Positions 20,428 to 31,012 of a stretch of DNA of 64,000 bases are shown here, in pieces. The notes under the pieces are model-generated. The model saw only the letters and a program-made list of their open reading frames with translations. It had not been told where the DNA came from and did no database searches. The stretch is from Sphingobacteriales bacterium 39-19 (lineage in GTDB: Bacteria; Bacteroidota; Bacteroidia; Chitinophagales; Chitinophagaceae): NCBI GenBank assembly GCA_001898465.1, contig MKTX01000005.1:1-64000 (forward strand), written 5' to 3'. Every line of letters begins with the position of its first letter. The first letter of the stretch is position 1. Both the position numbers and the translations under genes were made by a program.

Positions 20428-21816
20428 ATGGATTTAGAAAAAAGTATATCATTAGCCGACCAGTTTAAAGATATTATTGCAGCCGAAGATAAGTTGCAAA
20501 TAAAAGAATTTTTAAACGATCAAAACATTAGTGATGTTGCAGACTTAATATACGAGTTTCCCGAATTTGAAACACAGATTGTTTCAAACCTCTCCATTCA
20601 CCGGGCCAGCAGTGTATTTAAAATACTGGATTTAAACGAACAAAAAAGGATATTTAAGAACCTGCCTCCCTTAAAATCGGCAGAACTGCTCAATGAACTT
20701 TCGGTAGATGACCGGGTAGATTTTATTGAAGAGCTGCCAACCGGTACCGTAAGAGAGCTAATAAAATTATTAAACCCCGAAGAAAGGAAGATTACACTTG
20801 AAATGCTGGGCTATCCTGAAAACAGCGTGGGCAGACTGATGATACCCGATTATGTTTTTGTGTACGAATACAATACCGTTTCTGAAGTATTTGAAAGCAT
20901 TCGGCACGATGGTTCGCATTGCGAAACCATTGATGTGGTATATGTAATTAACAGAAAAGGTGAATTGCTGGATGATATCAGGATACGGGATTTTTTACTG
21001 GCCGCCCCCGATGTAAAAGTGAGTGAACTGATGGATAACCGCTTCATTGCATTACATGCAAATGATGACCAGGAAATCGCCAGTGAAATATTTAAAATGA
21101 ATAACCGGGTGGCTTTGCCTGTAATTGATGAAAAAAATATCCTTTTAGGAATTGTAACGATTGATGATATTTTATGGGTAGCCCAGGAAGAATTTACAGA
21201 AGATATTCAAAAAATAGGCGGTACCGATGCCCTGGATGAACCCTATGGAGATATACATATCTTTAAATTAGTAAAGAAAAGGGCCGGTTGGTTAGTCTTA
21301 TTATTTTTTGGAGAGATGTTTACCGCAACTGCCATGCAATATTTTGAGCATGAAATAGAAGCCGCAACCGTACTGGCTTTATTTATCCCGCTTATTATGA
21401 GTAGTGGCGGAAATACCGGTTCCCAGGCTTCCACATTAATTATACAGGCCATGGCCCTGGGTGAACTTACCCTGGCAGACTGGTGGAAAGTGATGAAAAG
21501 AGAAATCATTACAGGATTGGCGCTGGGGGCTATATTAGGAAGTATCGGTTTCTTTAGGGTTGTGCTGTGGCAAAACCTGCATATCTACGATTATGGGCCT
21601 CACTGGCAACTGGTGGGCTATACAGTGGCAGTATCCCTATTAGGCATCGTACTTTGGGGCAGCTTGATGGGCTCTATGTTACCCATGATCTTAAAACGGT
21701 TTAAAATGGATCCTGCCACTTCATCGGTTCCATTTGTGGCAACCCTGGTGGATGTAACCGGGATTGTTATTTATTTTTCAGTAGCTTACTTTTTCTTAAA
21801 AGGAATATTGCTTTAA
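20428..21816 (+). CDS. mgtE: magnesium transporter MgtE
   Basis: N domain, CBS pair, and '[28 protein letters not shown]'-like TM signature. Confidence 0.94.
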   Translation: [462 protein letters not shown]

Positions 21817-21940
21817 ATAATATCCTCTTTAAAAACAGGGATAACTTAGAATGGCTATTCGAAAATTTAAAATATGATTAACCCATAAAAATCAATAATT
21901 TTACAGGTTATCATTTAACCAATAAACAGAAAAAGAAATT

Positions 21941-23779
21941 ATGTGTGGAATAGTAGGTTACACCGGCCCCAGGCAAGCATACCCCGTAATACTGAAAGGG
22001 TTAAAAAGATTAGAATACCGTGGCTACGATAGTGCCGGGGTGGCGCTTTTGCATGAAGGTAAAATAGATGTTTACAAAAAGAAAGGAAAAGTAGCCGGGC
22101 TGGAAGAAATGCTGGTAGGTAAAAATTTAGATGCCCATATGGGAATTGGCCATACCCGCTGGGCAACCCATGGGGAGCCCAATGACCGAAATGCACATCC
22201 CCATAGTTCATCCAATGGAAAATTAGCGATGATCCATAATGGGATCATTGAAAATTATGCCCAGCTTAAAAACGAACTTATTAAAAATGGCTACCAGTTT
22301 ACCAGCGATACCGATACCGAAGTTTTATTAAACTTTATAGAATACATACAAACGAATAATGAGTGCGGGCTGGAAGAAGCCTTACGCATTGCTTTAAAAC
22401 GGGTAACCGGGGCGTATTGCATTTTATTAATGGAGCAGGATAATCCCGAAACCATAATTGCCGCACGCAAAGGCAGCCCTTTAGTAATTGGTATTGGCAA
22501 AGGAGAACATTTTTTAGCCAGCGATGCCTCTCCCATTATTGAATACACCAAAGAAGTAGTATATGTAAACGATTATGAACTTGCCATAGTAAAACCCGGT
22601 GAACTTATTTTAAAAAACCTGGGTAATGAAAAGGTAACGCCATATATCACCAAATTAGATATGCAATTAGCAGCCATTGAAAAAGGCGGCTACGATCATT
22701 TTATGCTCAAAGAAATATTTGAGCAGCCCAGTACCATTCATGATTGCCTGCGTGGCCGCCTGGATGCCCAGGCCGGAACCATTACCATGAGCGGTGTTCA
22801 GGAACATATTGAACAACTGAAAAATGCAAACCGCATTATGATCATCGCCTGCGGAACCAGCTGGCATGCGGGCCTGGTGGCAGAATATGTAATAGAAGAA
22901 CTTTGCCGCATACCGGTAGAGGTTGAATATGCATCGGAATTCAGGTACCGCAACCCGATCGTAAATAAAGGAGATGTGATTATTGCCATTTCTCAAAGCG
23001 GTGAAACCGCCGATACTTTAGTGGCGCTTGACCGGGCTAAAGAAAATGGTGCTTTTATCTTTGGGGTTGTAAATGCCGTAGGATCATCCATTGCACGTAT
23101 ATCCCATGCAGGCGCATATACACACGCAGGCCCCGAAATTGGCGTGGCTTCTACCAAGGCATTCACAGGCCAGCTGGCTGTACTTATGATGATGGCTCTT
23201 AAAATAGCCCATGAAAAGAAAACCATTACAGCAGAATATTATCAAAAATTATTAACAGAGCTGAATGACGTACCCGAAAAAGTAGATGCCATTTTAAAAA
23301 ATGCGGCAGAAATAAAATCCATAGCAGAAAAGTACAAAGAGGCAACAGATTTTCTTTTCCTGGGCAGGGGGTATAATTTTCCCATTGCCCTGGAAGGCGC
23401 TTTAAAACTTAAAGAAATTTCTTATATCCATGCCGAAGGGTATCCCGCTGCAGAAATGAAACATGGCCCCATTGCCCTGGTTGATGAAAATTTACCCGTC
23501 GTTTTTGTGGCCACAAAAGATTCTTACCACGAAAAAATTGTAAGCAATATGCAGGAAATAAAGGCCCGTAAAGGAAAAATTATTTCCATCATTACAGAAG
23601 GCGATACCATCAGCCCTACTTTAAGTAATGACTGCTTTAGTATTCCCCCTGCCGATGAGTTGATTGCTCCATTACTCAGCGTGATCCCATTACAATTACT
23701 TTCTTATTATACAGGAATTGCAAAAGGTATTGATGTAGATAAACCCAGGAACCTGGCAAAAAGTGTAACAGTAGAATAA
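21941..23779 (+). CDS. glmS: glutamine--fructose-6-phosphate transaminase (isomerizing)
   Basis: 'MCGIVGYTGPRQA', 'GHTRWATHGEPN', two SIS domains, C-terminal 'DKPRNLAKSVTVE'. Confidence 0.97.
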   Translation: MCGIVGYTGPRQAYPVILKGLKRLEYRGYDSAGVALLHEGKIDVYKKKGKVAGLEEMLVGKNLDAHMGIGHTRWATHGEPNDRNAHPHSSSNGKLAMIHNGIIENYAQLKNELIKNGYQFTSDTDTEVLLNFIEYIQTNNECGLEEALRIALKRVTGAYCILLMEQDNPETIIAARKGSPLVIGIGKGEHFLASDASPIIEYTKEVVYVNDYELAIVKPGELILKNLGNEKVTPYITKLDMQLAAIEKGGYDHFMLKEIFEQPSTIHDCLRGRLDAQAGTITMSGVQEHIEQLKNANRIMIIACGTSWHAGLVAEYVIEELCRIPVEVEYASEFRYRNPIVNKGDVIIAISQSGETADTLVALDRAKENGAFIFGVVNAVGSSIARISHAGAYTHAGPEIGVASTKAFTGQLAVLMMMALKIAHEKKTITAEYYQKLLTELNDVPEKVDAILKNAAEIKSIAEKYKEATDFLFLGRGYNFPIALEGALKLKEISYIHAEGYPAAEMKHGPIALVDENLPVVFVATKDSYHEKIVSNMQEIKARKGKIISIITEGDTISPTLSNDCFSIPPADELIAPLLSVIPLQLLSYYTGIAKGIDVDKPRNLAKSVTVE

Positions 23780-23841
23780 TTAAAACGGCCGGCCAATATG
23801 GGGAAATAATTATTCTTAAACGCAAAAGCTTAACTGCAGAT

Positions 23842-25962
23842 ATGAATATTATACAAACACACCCGGTAAATAACCTGGGCTATAATTTTATAGATGAAAA
23901 GTATATCCCAAAAAATAAAAATGAATATTATTTAAGGGATATACAAAATCGCTCCGGTATTCAATACAGGGCGCTGAGTGCCGACCAATTAGAAGTTTTA
24001 ATAAAAAACAACAATACTTCAGATAACTGGAACAATATACTGGTATCAGAAAAATTTGATGCGAACCTGGTAAAAAACTGTAACTTTTTCGGGCTCGTGC
24101 GTATTGGTTACATGCAATCATATTATAAAGAGTTTCATAACCTGCGTATGCCGGTAGGGTTATACAACAGTACCATCATCAGTACCGATATTGGCAATAA
24201 TGTATGCATTAACAATGTAAATTACCTAAGTCATTTTGTAATTGAAGACGATGTAATGATTGCCAATGTAAATGAGCTTGCCACTACAGGCACTGCTAAA
24301 TTTGGGAACGGCATCATAAAGCAGGGAGAAGAAGAAAAACACAGGATATGGTTAGAAGTATGCAATGAAAACGGAGGCAGGAGCATCATTCCATTTAATG
24401 GCATGCTGGCCGCAGATGCCTATTTATGGAGTAAGTACCGGGATGATGAAGCGCTTCTTGAAAAGTTTAAAATTTTTACACAAAAAAAATTCGATAAAAA
24501 AAGAGGGTATTACGGAAAAATAGGCCAGCGGACCGTTATTAAAAACTGTGGCATTTTAAAAGACATCTGGATAGGTTCCGATGCCTATTTAAAAGGTGCC
24601 AATAAAATAAAAAATGTAACCATTAACAGCGATGAAAACCGGAAATCGCAGGTGGGCGAAGGTTGCGAACTGGTGAATGGCATTGTAGGGTACGGCTGCC
24701 GTCTTTTTTATGGTGTAAAAGCAGTTCGTTTTGTAATGGCATCTCATTCTCAATTAAAATATGGTGCACGCCTCATCAATTCATACCTGGGAAATAATAG
24801 TACCATTTCCTGTTGCGAAGTACTCAATTCCTTAATTTTCCCTTCGCATGAACAACATCATAACAATTCTTTTTTATGCGCTTCTTTAATCATGGGGCAA
24901 AGCAATATTGCCGCCGGCGCAACGATTGGCAGCAATCATAATAGCCGCAGTGCAGATGGTGAAATCATTGCCGGGCGTGGCTTTTGGCCAGGGCTTTGTG
25001 TTAGTTTAAAACACAATTCAAAATTTGCTTCCTTCTCTATAATTGCCAAAGGCGATTTTCCTGCTGAACTCAATATCCCCATCCCGTTTTCTTTATTGCA
25101 TCATGATGTGAGCAACAATAAACTGGTATTGATGCCGGCCTATTGGTTTATGTATAATATGTATGCCCTGGAACGTAATGCATGGAAATATGAAGACCGG
25201 GACAGGCGCACTGAAAAACTGCAGAAACTGGAGTTTGAATACCTGGCGCCCGATACGATCAATGAAATATTTGACGCCTTAAAAATATTACAGTCGTTAA
25301 AAACCGATAAAGAAGGTTCGGCCATAGTACAAGGCTGGGAAAATTCCGATCGCCTCATTGAAATTATTAAAGTACCCAAAGCCGTATCGATATTTAAAGA
25401 ACTAATTGTATTTTATTTTGGGAGCTTGCTAATTCGCCATATTATACAACATAAAACTAAAAGTTTTTCAGAACTTAAAAAAAGCCTGCCCTCTCAAATA
25501 AGCCGTAGTGTGTGGCAAAATATTGGCGGGCAGTTGATTCAAAAAAAATCAGTAGATAAATTAAAGAAATCTATAAATGAAGGCCAGATAGAAACCTGGG
25601 ACGCCATGCACCAGTATTACCGGGATATGGGCAATGTATACGAAAAAGACAAACTGCAGCATGCCTATACCAGTTATTTAGAGTTAAAAAACATCACCGG
25701 CGCCCAATTTACTCCAGCCAGCTTAAAGAATGTACTTAAAAATACAGTCCGCATCAAAGAATGGATGTGCCAGCATATTTTAGAATCCCGTGCAAAAGAT
25801 TATACCAACCCTTTCAGGAAGATGGTTTATGACAATACAGAAGAAATGAACCAGGTGGTAGGCCGCTTAGAAGATAATAGCTTTATTCAGCACCAGTTTG
25901 CTTTATTACAACAAATGAAAGATGAAGTAAAACAAATTGGCGAAAAATTTAAACTGAATTAA
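23842..25962 (+). CDS. DUF4954-family protein with left-handed beta-helix-like segments
   Basis: Full-length 706-aa ORF; 'NNVCINNVNYLSHFVIEDDVMIANVNEL' and 'NIAAGATIGSNHNSRSADGEIIAGRGFWPGLCVSLKHNSKFASF'. Confidence 0.8.
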   Translation: MNIIQTHPVNNLGYNFIDEKYIPKNKNEYYLRDIQNRSGIQYRALSADQLEVLIKNNNTSDNWNNILVSEKFDANLVKNCNFFGLVRIGYMQSYYKEFHNLRMPVGLYNSTIISTDIGNNVCINNVNYLSHFVIEDDVMIANVNELATTGTAKFGNGIIKQGEEEKHRIWLEVCNENGGRSIIPFNGMLAADAYLWSKYRDDEALLEKFKIFTQKKFDKKRGYYGKIGQRTVIKNCGILKDIWIGSDAYLKGANKIKNVTINSDENRKSQVGEGCELVNGIVGYGCRLFYGVKAVRFVMASHSQLKYGARLINSYLGNNSTISCCEVLNSLIFPSHEQHHNNSFLCASLIMGQSNIAAGATIGSNHNSRSADGEIIAGRGFWPGLCVSLKHNSKFASFSIIAKGDFPAELNIPIPFSLLHHDVSNNKLVLMPAYWFMYNMYALERNAWKYEDRDRRTEKLQKLEFEYLAPDTINEIFDALKILQSLKTDKEGSAIVQGWENSDRLIEIIKVPKAVSIFKELIVFYFGSLLIRHIIQHKTKSFSELKKSLPSQISRSVWQNIGGQLIQKKSVDKLKKSINEGQIETWDAMHQYYRDMGNVYEKDKLQHAYTSYLELKNITGAQFTPASLKNVLKNTVRIKEWMCQHILESRAKDYTNPFRKMVYDNTEEMNQVVGRLEDNSFIQHQFALLQQMKDEVKQIGEKFKLN

Positions 25963-25971
25963 AATATCATC

Positions 25972-26691
25972 ATGACAAAGCTTTCAGTAAATATTAATAA
26001 ACTGGCAACTCTTCGCAATGCAAGAGGCCATAATAATCCTGACATTATACAGGCAGCCAAAGACATTGAATCTTTTGGTGCAGATGGTATTACGGTACAT
26101 CCCCGGCCCGATGAACGGCATATCCGGTATGCTGATGTATATGCACTTAAAAAAGTAATAAAAACTGAATTTAATATTGAAGGCAACCCCACCGAAGAAA
26201 GTTTCGTAAAACTGGCACTCGAAAATAAACCCACACAAGTAACCCTGGTGCCGGATGCCAAAGGACAAATCACCAGCAACCACGGTTGGAACACCCTAGA
26301 GCATGCCGGCTATTTAAAAGAGATCATTTCCGTATTTAAAAATGCGAACATACGGGTATCTATATTTGTAGATCCAGTGGTAGAGATGGTAGAGGCAGCA
26401 AAGGCAACCGGTACCGACCGGGTAGAATTATATACGGAATCGTATGCCCATGAATACACAAAAAATCATAAAGAACTAGCCATACTGCCTTACCGGTTGG
26501 CTGCAAAGAAAGCAATGGAATTAGGGCTGGGCATCAACGCAGGCCATGACCTGGATTTACAAAACCTCCGGTTTTTTAAATCGGAAATTGAGGGATTGCT
26601 GGAAGTTTCCATTGGGCATGCACTCATTTGCGATGCAATTTACCTGGGGCTGGAAAATACAGTGCAATTATATAAACGTTGCCTTCAGTAG
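25972..26691 (+). CDS. pdxJ: pyridoxine 5'-phosphate synthase
   Basis: 'LSVNINKLATLRNARG', 'DGITVHPRPDERHI', 'GLGINAGHDLDLQNL'. Confidence 0.95.
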   Translation: MTKLSVNINKLATLRNARGHNNPDIIQAAKDIESFGADGITVHPRPDERHIRYADVYALKKVIKTEFNIEGNPTEESFVKLALENKPTQVTLVPDAKGQITSNHGWNTLEHAGYLKEIISVFKNANIRVSIFVDPVVEMVEAAKATGTDRVELYTESYAHEYTKNHKELAILPYRLAAKKAMELGLGINAGHDLDLQNLRFFKSEIEGLLEVSIGHALICDAIYLGLENTVQLYKRCLQ

Positions 26692-26692
26692 T

Positions 26693-27412
26693 TTAGGCTA
26701 CATAATCCACATCATCGGGGTGCAGTATTGGCTTTCCTTTTAATCTTAAAAATATATTACCCACGGTTACCACATCTTTTTGGCAATACACGGCAATGCG
26801 GGGCAAATCGTTTTGAACCCAGTATACTTCTCCTACCATGCTGCCATCAATATCATCTTTAGGTGAAGGCACTTGTAATGCAGCCGCTAATAATTTTAAA
26901 GAAGTAAAATTTTTATAATCGCCAAACCGCCAGTATTGAAATGTATCTATCAAATTCGTTTCCCAGGGTTTCATATTCTGAAAATCTAAAAACCCGGGAA
27001 TGGGTATATTATTTATCAGCAAACGGCGGCAAATAAATGGTATATCAAACTCTTTAATATTATGGCCCGCAAAACACCATTTATTATTATGATTTTCTAT
27101 TTTTAGCATGGTGGCTAAAAAGTCTTGTAGTATCTTTTTTTCATCATGGCCATAAAAAGATTTTACCCGCATTTTTAATTGAGGCTCCTTCATAAAATAT
27201 CCCATACTAATGCATACAATTTTACTGAACTCAGCCATTACCCCCGCCCGTTCTTTATAAAATGCTGCCGCATCTTTTTCTTCGGGTAAAATACGTACCG
27301 TCTTATCTGTCCATAAGTGTTGCCAGTATTCTTCCAACTCAGTAAAAGATGATTTTTCTGATACGGTTTCAATATCAATAATGATAATATCTTCTGTACG
27401 GATGTGCATCAT
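26693..27412 (-). CDS. PolB-like 3'-5' exonuclease
   Basis: 'IIIDIETV' ExoI, 'GHNIKEFDIPFICRR' ExoII, 'YCQKDVVTVGNIF' ExoIII-like. Confidence 0.8.
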   Translation of the reverse strand: MMHIRTEDIIIIDIETVSEKSSFTELEEYWQHLWTDKTVRILPEEKDAAAFYKERAGVMAEFSKIVCISMGYFMKEPQLKMRVKSFYGHDEKKILQDFLATMLKIENHNNKWCFAGHNIKEFDIPFICRRLLINNIPIPGFLDFQNMKPWETNLIDTFQYWRFGDYKNFTSLKLLAAALQVPSPKDDIDGSMVGEVYWVQNDLPRIAVYCQKDVVTVGNIFLRLKGKPILHPDDVDYVA

Positions 27413-27474
27413 AACAAATATTTATTACTGTTAAAATACAAAATTTTATTTTAATAAAATGGCTTTACCCATCC

Positions 27475-28101
27475 CTAGAATGTAATACCAGCAAAAACCT
27501 GGATGGCTTCGCTTTTCCATTTTTGAAGATCATCAATGGCATTTATATTGGTGAAACCCAGCTTGTACCGGGCGCCAATATGTACCAGGGGAAGTTGTAT
27601 CCATAACCCACCGATTGCACTCCACTCTGCTTTTTTATATACATTCCCCGGGTATTGCAAACTATCCAGGGTTTCTTTTAACAAAGACCCAAAAGACGGC
27701 CCCACCTGTAATTTTATTCTTTTGGAAGGCCCTATATTTATATTTAATAACAGGGGAATTTCCAGGTAATTGAGTTTCCCTTTTCGCTGACTGCCGGCAT
27801 AAAAAATATCTTCATAAATATCATTGGGATCTTTGCTGAAGGATGCAGCCGACTGTACCAGGTTTACTTCCGGCTGTATGCCCAATCGTTTTGTAATATT
27901 AAATTGTAAAAATCCGCCCAACTGATAATTATAATGGAAGCCTGATGTATAGCTTTGCCCATTTATCCTGTTTACATTTACGCCGGCTTTTGCACCAAAC
28001 CGAAAAAAGTTTTCATGGTTCATTTTTAAAGGAATTCGTTGGGCATAGGCGGCTCCTGAGAATCCTATACAAACCAGGAAGATGAATAGATATTTTTGCA
28101 T
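27475..28101 (-). CDS. outer-membrane beta-barrel (porin-family/PorT-like) protein
   Basis: Signal peptide after MQKYLFIFLVCIGF; 'FGAKAGVNVNRING', 'GIQPEVNL', terminal aromatic 'VFAGITF'. Confidence 0.75.
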   Translation of the reverse strand: MQKYLFIFLVCIGFSGAAYAQRIPLKMNHENFFRFGAKAGVNVNRINGQSYTSGFHYNYQLGGFLQFNITKRLGIQPEVNLVQSAASFSKDPNDIYEDIFYAGSQRKGKLNYLEIPLLLNINIGPSKRIKLQVGPSFGSLLKETLDSLQYPGNVYKKAEWSAIGGLWIQLPLVHIGARYKLGFTNINAIDDLQKWKSEAIQVFAGITF

Positions 28102-28194
28102 TGCCCGAAATTTTAACCACTCCAAAAATAACAAACTAAGTTTTAAACCGGCTTTATTTACGAGAAATGATTGAGCAGTAGTTGTAAGATAATT

Positions 28195-28224
28195 AAAAAG
28201 CCTGTTTTATAAAACAGGCTTTTT
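28195..28224 (-). terminator. strong bidirectional-looking hairpin AAAAAGCCTGTTTT-AT-AAAACAGGCTTTTT
   Basis: 14-bp perfect complementarity with terminal T-run. Confidence 0.8.
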
Positions 28225-28409
28225 AACGAAAATGTTCAAGAAAATTAATACGTATGAATTCAACATAATTTTGCTTGCACTGTAAAATATAGGTGTTTTC
28301 ACAGGTGCCAACGGCTTGAACAATTTTACATGTATAATAGACCCCATTGTCTGATAGTAAGACGTATAATTTGGAGAAAAAATGCTACCGGCACGGTATA
28401 TTTTTTGCT

Positions 28410-28444
28410 AAAAAATAAATGCCTCATTATAAAAATGAGGCATT
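28410..28444 (-). terminator. terminator downstream of fusA
   Basis: AATGCCTCAT...ATGAGGCATT stem with T-rich tail on the minus strand (TTTATTTTTT). Confidence 0.7.
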
Positions 28445-28475
28445 TGAGTTATTCGCTTGTTAAAAACAGCAATGC

Positions 28476-30629
28476 TTAATCTTCTACTTTCAATTTACCT
28501 TTTTGTTTGGCCATTACTTCTTCTGCAATATTAGTAGGTGCAGGAGCATAATGACTGAACTCCATGGTAGAAGTAGCCCTTCCGCTGGATAATGAACGCA
28601 ATTGGGTTACGTATCCAAACATTTCACTCAAAGGAACTTTTGCTTTAATAACCTGTAAATTAGCACGGCTATCCATTCCTTCCAGCATCCCCCGGCGGCG
28701 GTTCAGGTCACCGGTTACATCACCCATGTATTGATCGGGGGTTAATACTTCTACTTTCATAATGGGTTCCAGTAATACCGGTTTTGCTTTTTTGCCTGCT
28801 TCACGGAAACCTTGCTTAGCACAAAGTTCAAAGCTCATGGCATCAGAATCCACCTGGTGGAAGCTACCATCTTTTACAGTTACCTTCATGCTTTCCATTG
28901 GGTAAGCCGCCAGTACACCGGTTGTCATAGCTGTATCAAAACCTTTTTGAATGGCAGGTACAAATTCTTTAGGAATTGAACCTCCAAATAAGGCATTTAC
29001 AAACTGGAAGTTTTTCTTTCCTTCTGATTCTTTCAGGAATTCTTCATCAGCAGGCCCTATTTCAAAAATGATATCGGCAAACTTACCCCGTCCACCGGTT
29101 TGTTTTTTCAAAATTTCACGGTGTTCAATTGTATTTTGAAATGCCTCTTTATAAGCCACCTGGGGTGCTCCCTGGTTAACTTCTACTTTAAACTCACGGC
29201 GCAAACGGTCAATGATAATTTCCAGGTGAAGCTCGCCCATACCTCTTAAAATGGTTTGGCCGGTATCTTCATCTGTATTTACACGTAATGTAGGATCTTC
29301 CTCTACCAATTTGGCAATAGCCATACCCATTTTATCTACGTCAACCTGGGTTTTGGGTTCAATGGCAATGGCAATAACCGGTTCGGGAATAAACATATTT
29401 TCCAGGGTAATGGGATGGTCTTCATCACAAAGGGTATCCCCGGTTTTAATTTCCTTAAAACCAACGGCAGCGCCAATATCACCCGCTTCAATAAAGTCAA
29501 TTGGATTTTGTTTATTCGCAAACATTTTCATAATGCGGCTTATCCTTTCTTTTTTTCCACTTCTCACATTCAAAACATAAGAGCCCGCATCCAAGTGCCC
29601 GCTATAGCAACGGAAGAAAGCCAAACGGCCCACAAAAGGATCGGTCATAATTTTAAATGCCAGTGCAGAAAATGGTTCTTTTGCATCCGGTTTGCGGCTA
29701 ATGGTTTCACCGGTATCAGGATCCAGGCCTTCAATCGCTTCAATATCTACTGGGCTTGGTAAATAACGGCATACTGCATCTAATGCAGTTTGTACCCCTT
29801 TATTTTTAAAAGAAGAACCACACATCATGGGAACAATGCTCAAATCGATAGTTGCTTTACGAATCGCTTCATGCATTTCTGCTTCCGTAATGGTATCCGG
29901 GTTTTCAAAGAATTTTTCCATCAGCATATCATCATATTCGGCAACAGCTTCTACCAATGCCGCTCTCCAATGGTTTACATCTTCTACCATATCAGCCGGT
30001 ACATCTATTTCATCAAAAGTCATCCCCTCTGTTTCCATATGCCAGATAATGCCTTTATTCTTAATTAAATCTACTACCCCGGTAAAATTATCTTCAGCGC
30101 CAATGGGTAATTGCAGCGGAACTGCTTTTGCACCCAGCATTTCTTTTACTTGCTTTACTACATTTAAAAAGTCAGCCCCTGCCCTGTCCATTTTATTTAC
30201 AAAACCAATACGGGGAACTTTATATCGGTTTGCCTGGCGCCATACGGTTTCGCTTTGAGGTTCTACCCCATCTACCGCACTAAATAATGCGATCAAGCCA
30301 TCTAATACACGCATACTTCTTTCTACCTCCACGGTAAAGTCCACGTGACCGGGCGTATCAATAATGTTAAATGAATATTTTTTGGTTTCAGGAATTACTT
30401 TCCCTTTATCAGTTGGGAAATTCCACTGGCAACTTACCGCTGCCGATGTAATGGTAATCCCCCTTTCTTTTTCCTGTTCCATCCAGTCGGTTGTTGCTGC
30501 GCCCTCGTGCACTTCCCCGGTTTTATGAATCATACCCGTGTAACGTAATATACGTTCGGTGGTAGTGGTTTTACCAGCATCAATATGAGCAGCAATTCCA
30601 AAATTTCGTTGATAACGTAAATCTGCCAT
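28476..30629 (-). CDS. fusA: elongation factor G
   Basis: '[24 protein letters not shown]', '[21 protein letters not shown]', full-length 717 aa. Confidence 0.97.
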   Translation of the reverse strand: MADLRYQRNFGIAAHIDAGKTTTTERILRYTGMIHKTGEVHEGAATTDWMEQEKERGITITSAAVSCQWNFPTDKGKVIPETKKYSFNIIDTPGHVDFTVEVERSMRVLDGLIALFSAVDGVEPQSETVWRQANRYKVPRIGFVNKMDRAGADFLNVVKQVKEMLGAKAVPLQLPIGAEDNFTGVVDLIKNKGIIWHMETEGMTFDEIDVPADMVEDVNHWRAALVEAVAEYDDMLMEKFFENPDTITEAEMHEAIRKATIDLSIVPMMCGSSFKNKGVQTALDAVCRYLPSPVDIEAIEGLDPDTGETISRKPDAKEPFSALAFKIMTDPFVGRLAFFRCYSGHLDAGSYVLNVRSGKKERISRIMKMFANKQNPIDFIEAGDIGAAVGFKEIKTGDTLCDEDHPITLENMFIPEPVIAIAIEPKTQVDVDKMGMAIAKLVEEDPTLRVNTDEDTGQTILRGMGELHLEIIIDRLRREFKVEVNQGAPQVAYKEAFQNTIEHREILKKQTGGRGKFADIIFEIGPADEEFLKESEGKKNFQFVNALFGGSIPKEFVPAIQKGFDTAMTTGVLAAYPMESMKVTVKDGSFHQVDSDAMSFELCAKQGFREAGKKAKPVLLEPIMKVEVLTPDQYMGDVTGDLNRRRGMLEGMDSRANLQVIKAKVPLSEMFGYVTQLRSLSSGRATSTMEFSHYAPAPTNIAEEVMAKQKGKLKVED

Positions 30630-30840
30630 CGTTTTTTATTTAATATTTAAAGTGTAAAATTTTTATTGGGGTCTCCCCCCATGATTTGTTTTCTAATTAT
30701 TTTGTTACCAGCAGTAAATCATTCATCATCTTTATAGGCGTCGCACTCTTGTACGGCGCATCGCTGCTGATCTTCTCCCGGCAATAAGCTTATTGGCTAA
30801 GGGGGAGGTTATATGGTAGTATTGCTGCTCTCATAATATG

Positions 30841-30893
30841 CTAAATTGCCGTGCCACCATCTACCAGCACGGGCATTTAGCGGCGCAAAGGTA
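30841..30893 (-). promoter_or_regulatory. fusA promoter -7 element plus 5' leader stem-loop
   Basis: TACCTTTG (30893-30886 on minus), then GCTAAAT..CCGTGC / GCACGG..ATTTAGC stem (30840-30881). Confidence 0.55.
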
Positions 30894-30964
30894 AGAAAAT
30901 ACTGCATAAAAAAGCCCGCTGTTTGTAAAAAAAATCACAAATGCAAGCCCCTCATTTTCAAGCA

Positions 30965-30994
30965 TAAAAAAGGCTGCCCGGTTGGGCAGCCTTA
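30965..30994 (-). terminator. rho-independent terminator of the metalloprotease gene
   Basis: AAGGCTGCCC-ggtt-GGGCAGCCTT (30971-30994) followed by TTTTTT on minus. Confidence 0.85.
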
Positions 30995-31012
30995 TAAAAG
31001 TTTGTTATTTAC

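Noticed and set aside
26693-27412. exonuclease gene as part of a defence system
   Set aside because: PolB-like exonuclease stands alone between pdxJ and a beta-barrel gene; no defence partner nearby
29827-30258. 143-aa plus-strand ORF inside fusA
   Set aside because: Antisense to a conserved EF-G gene
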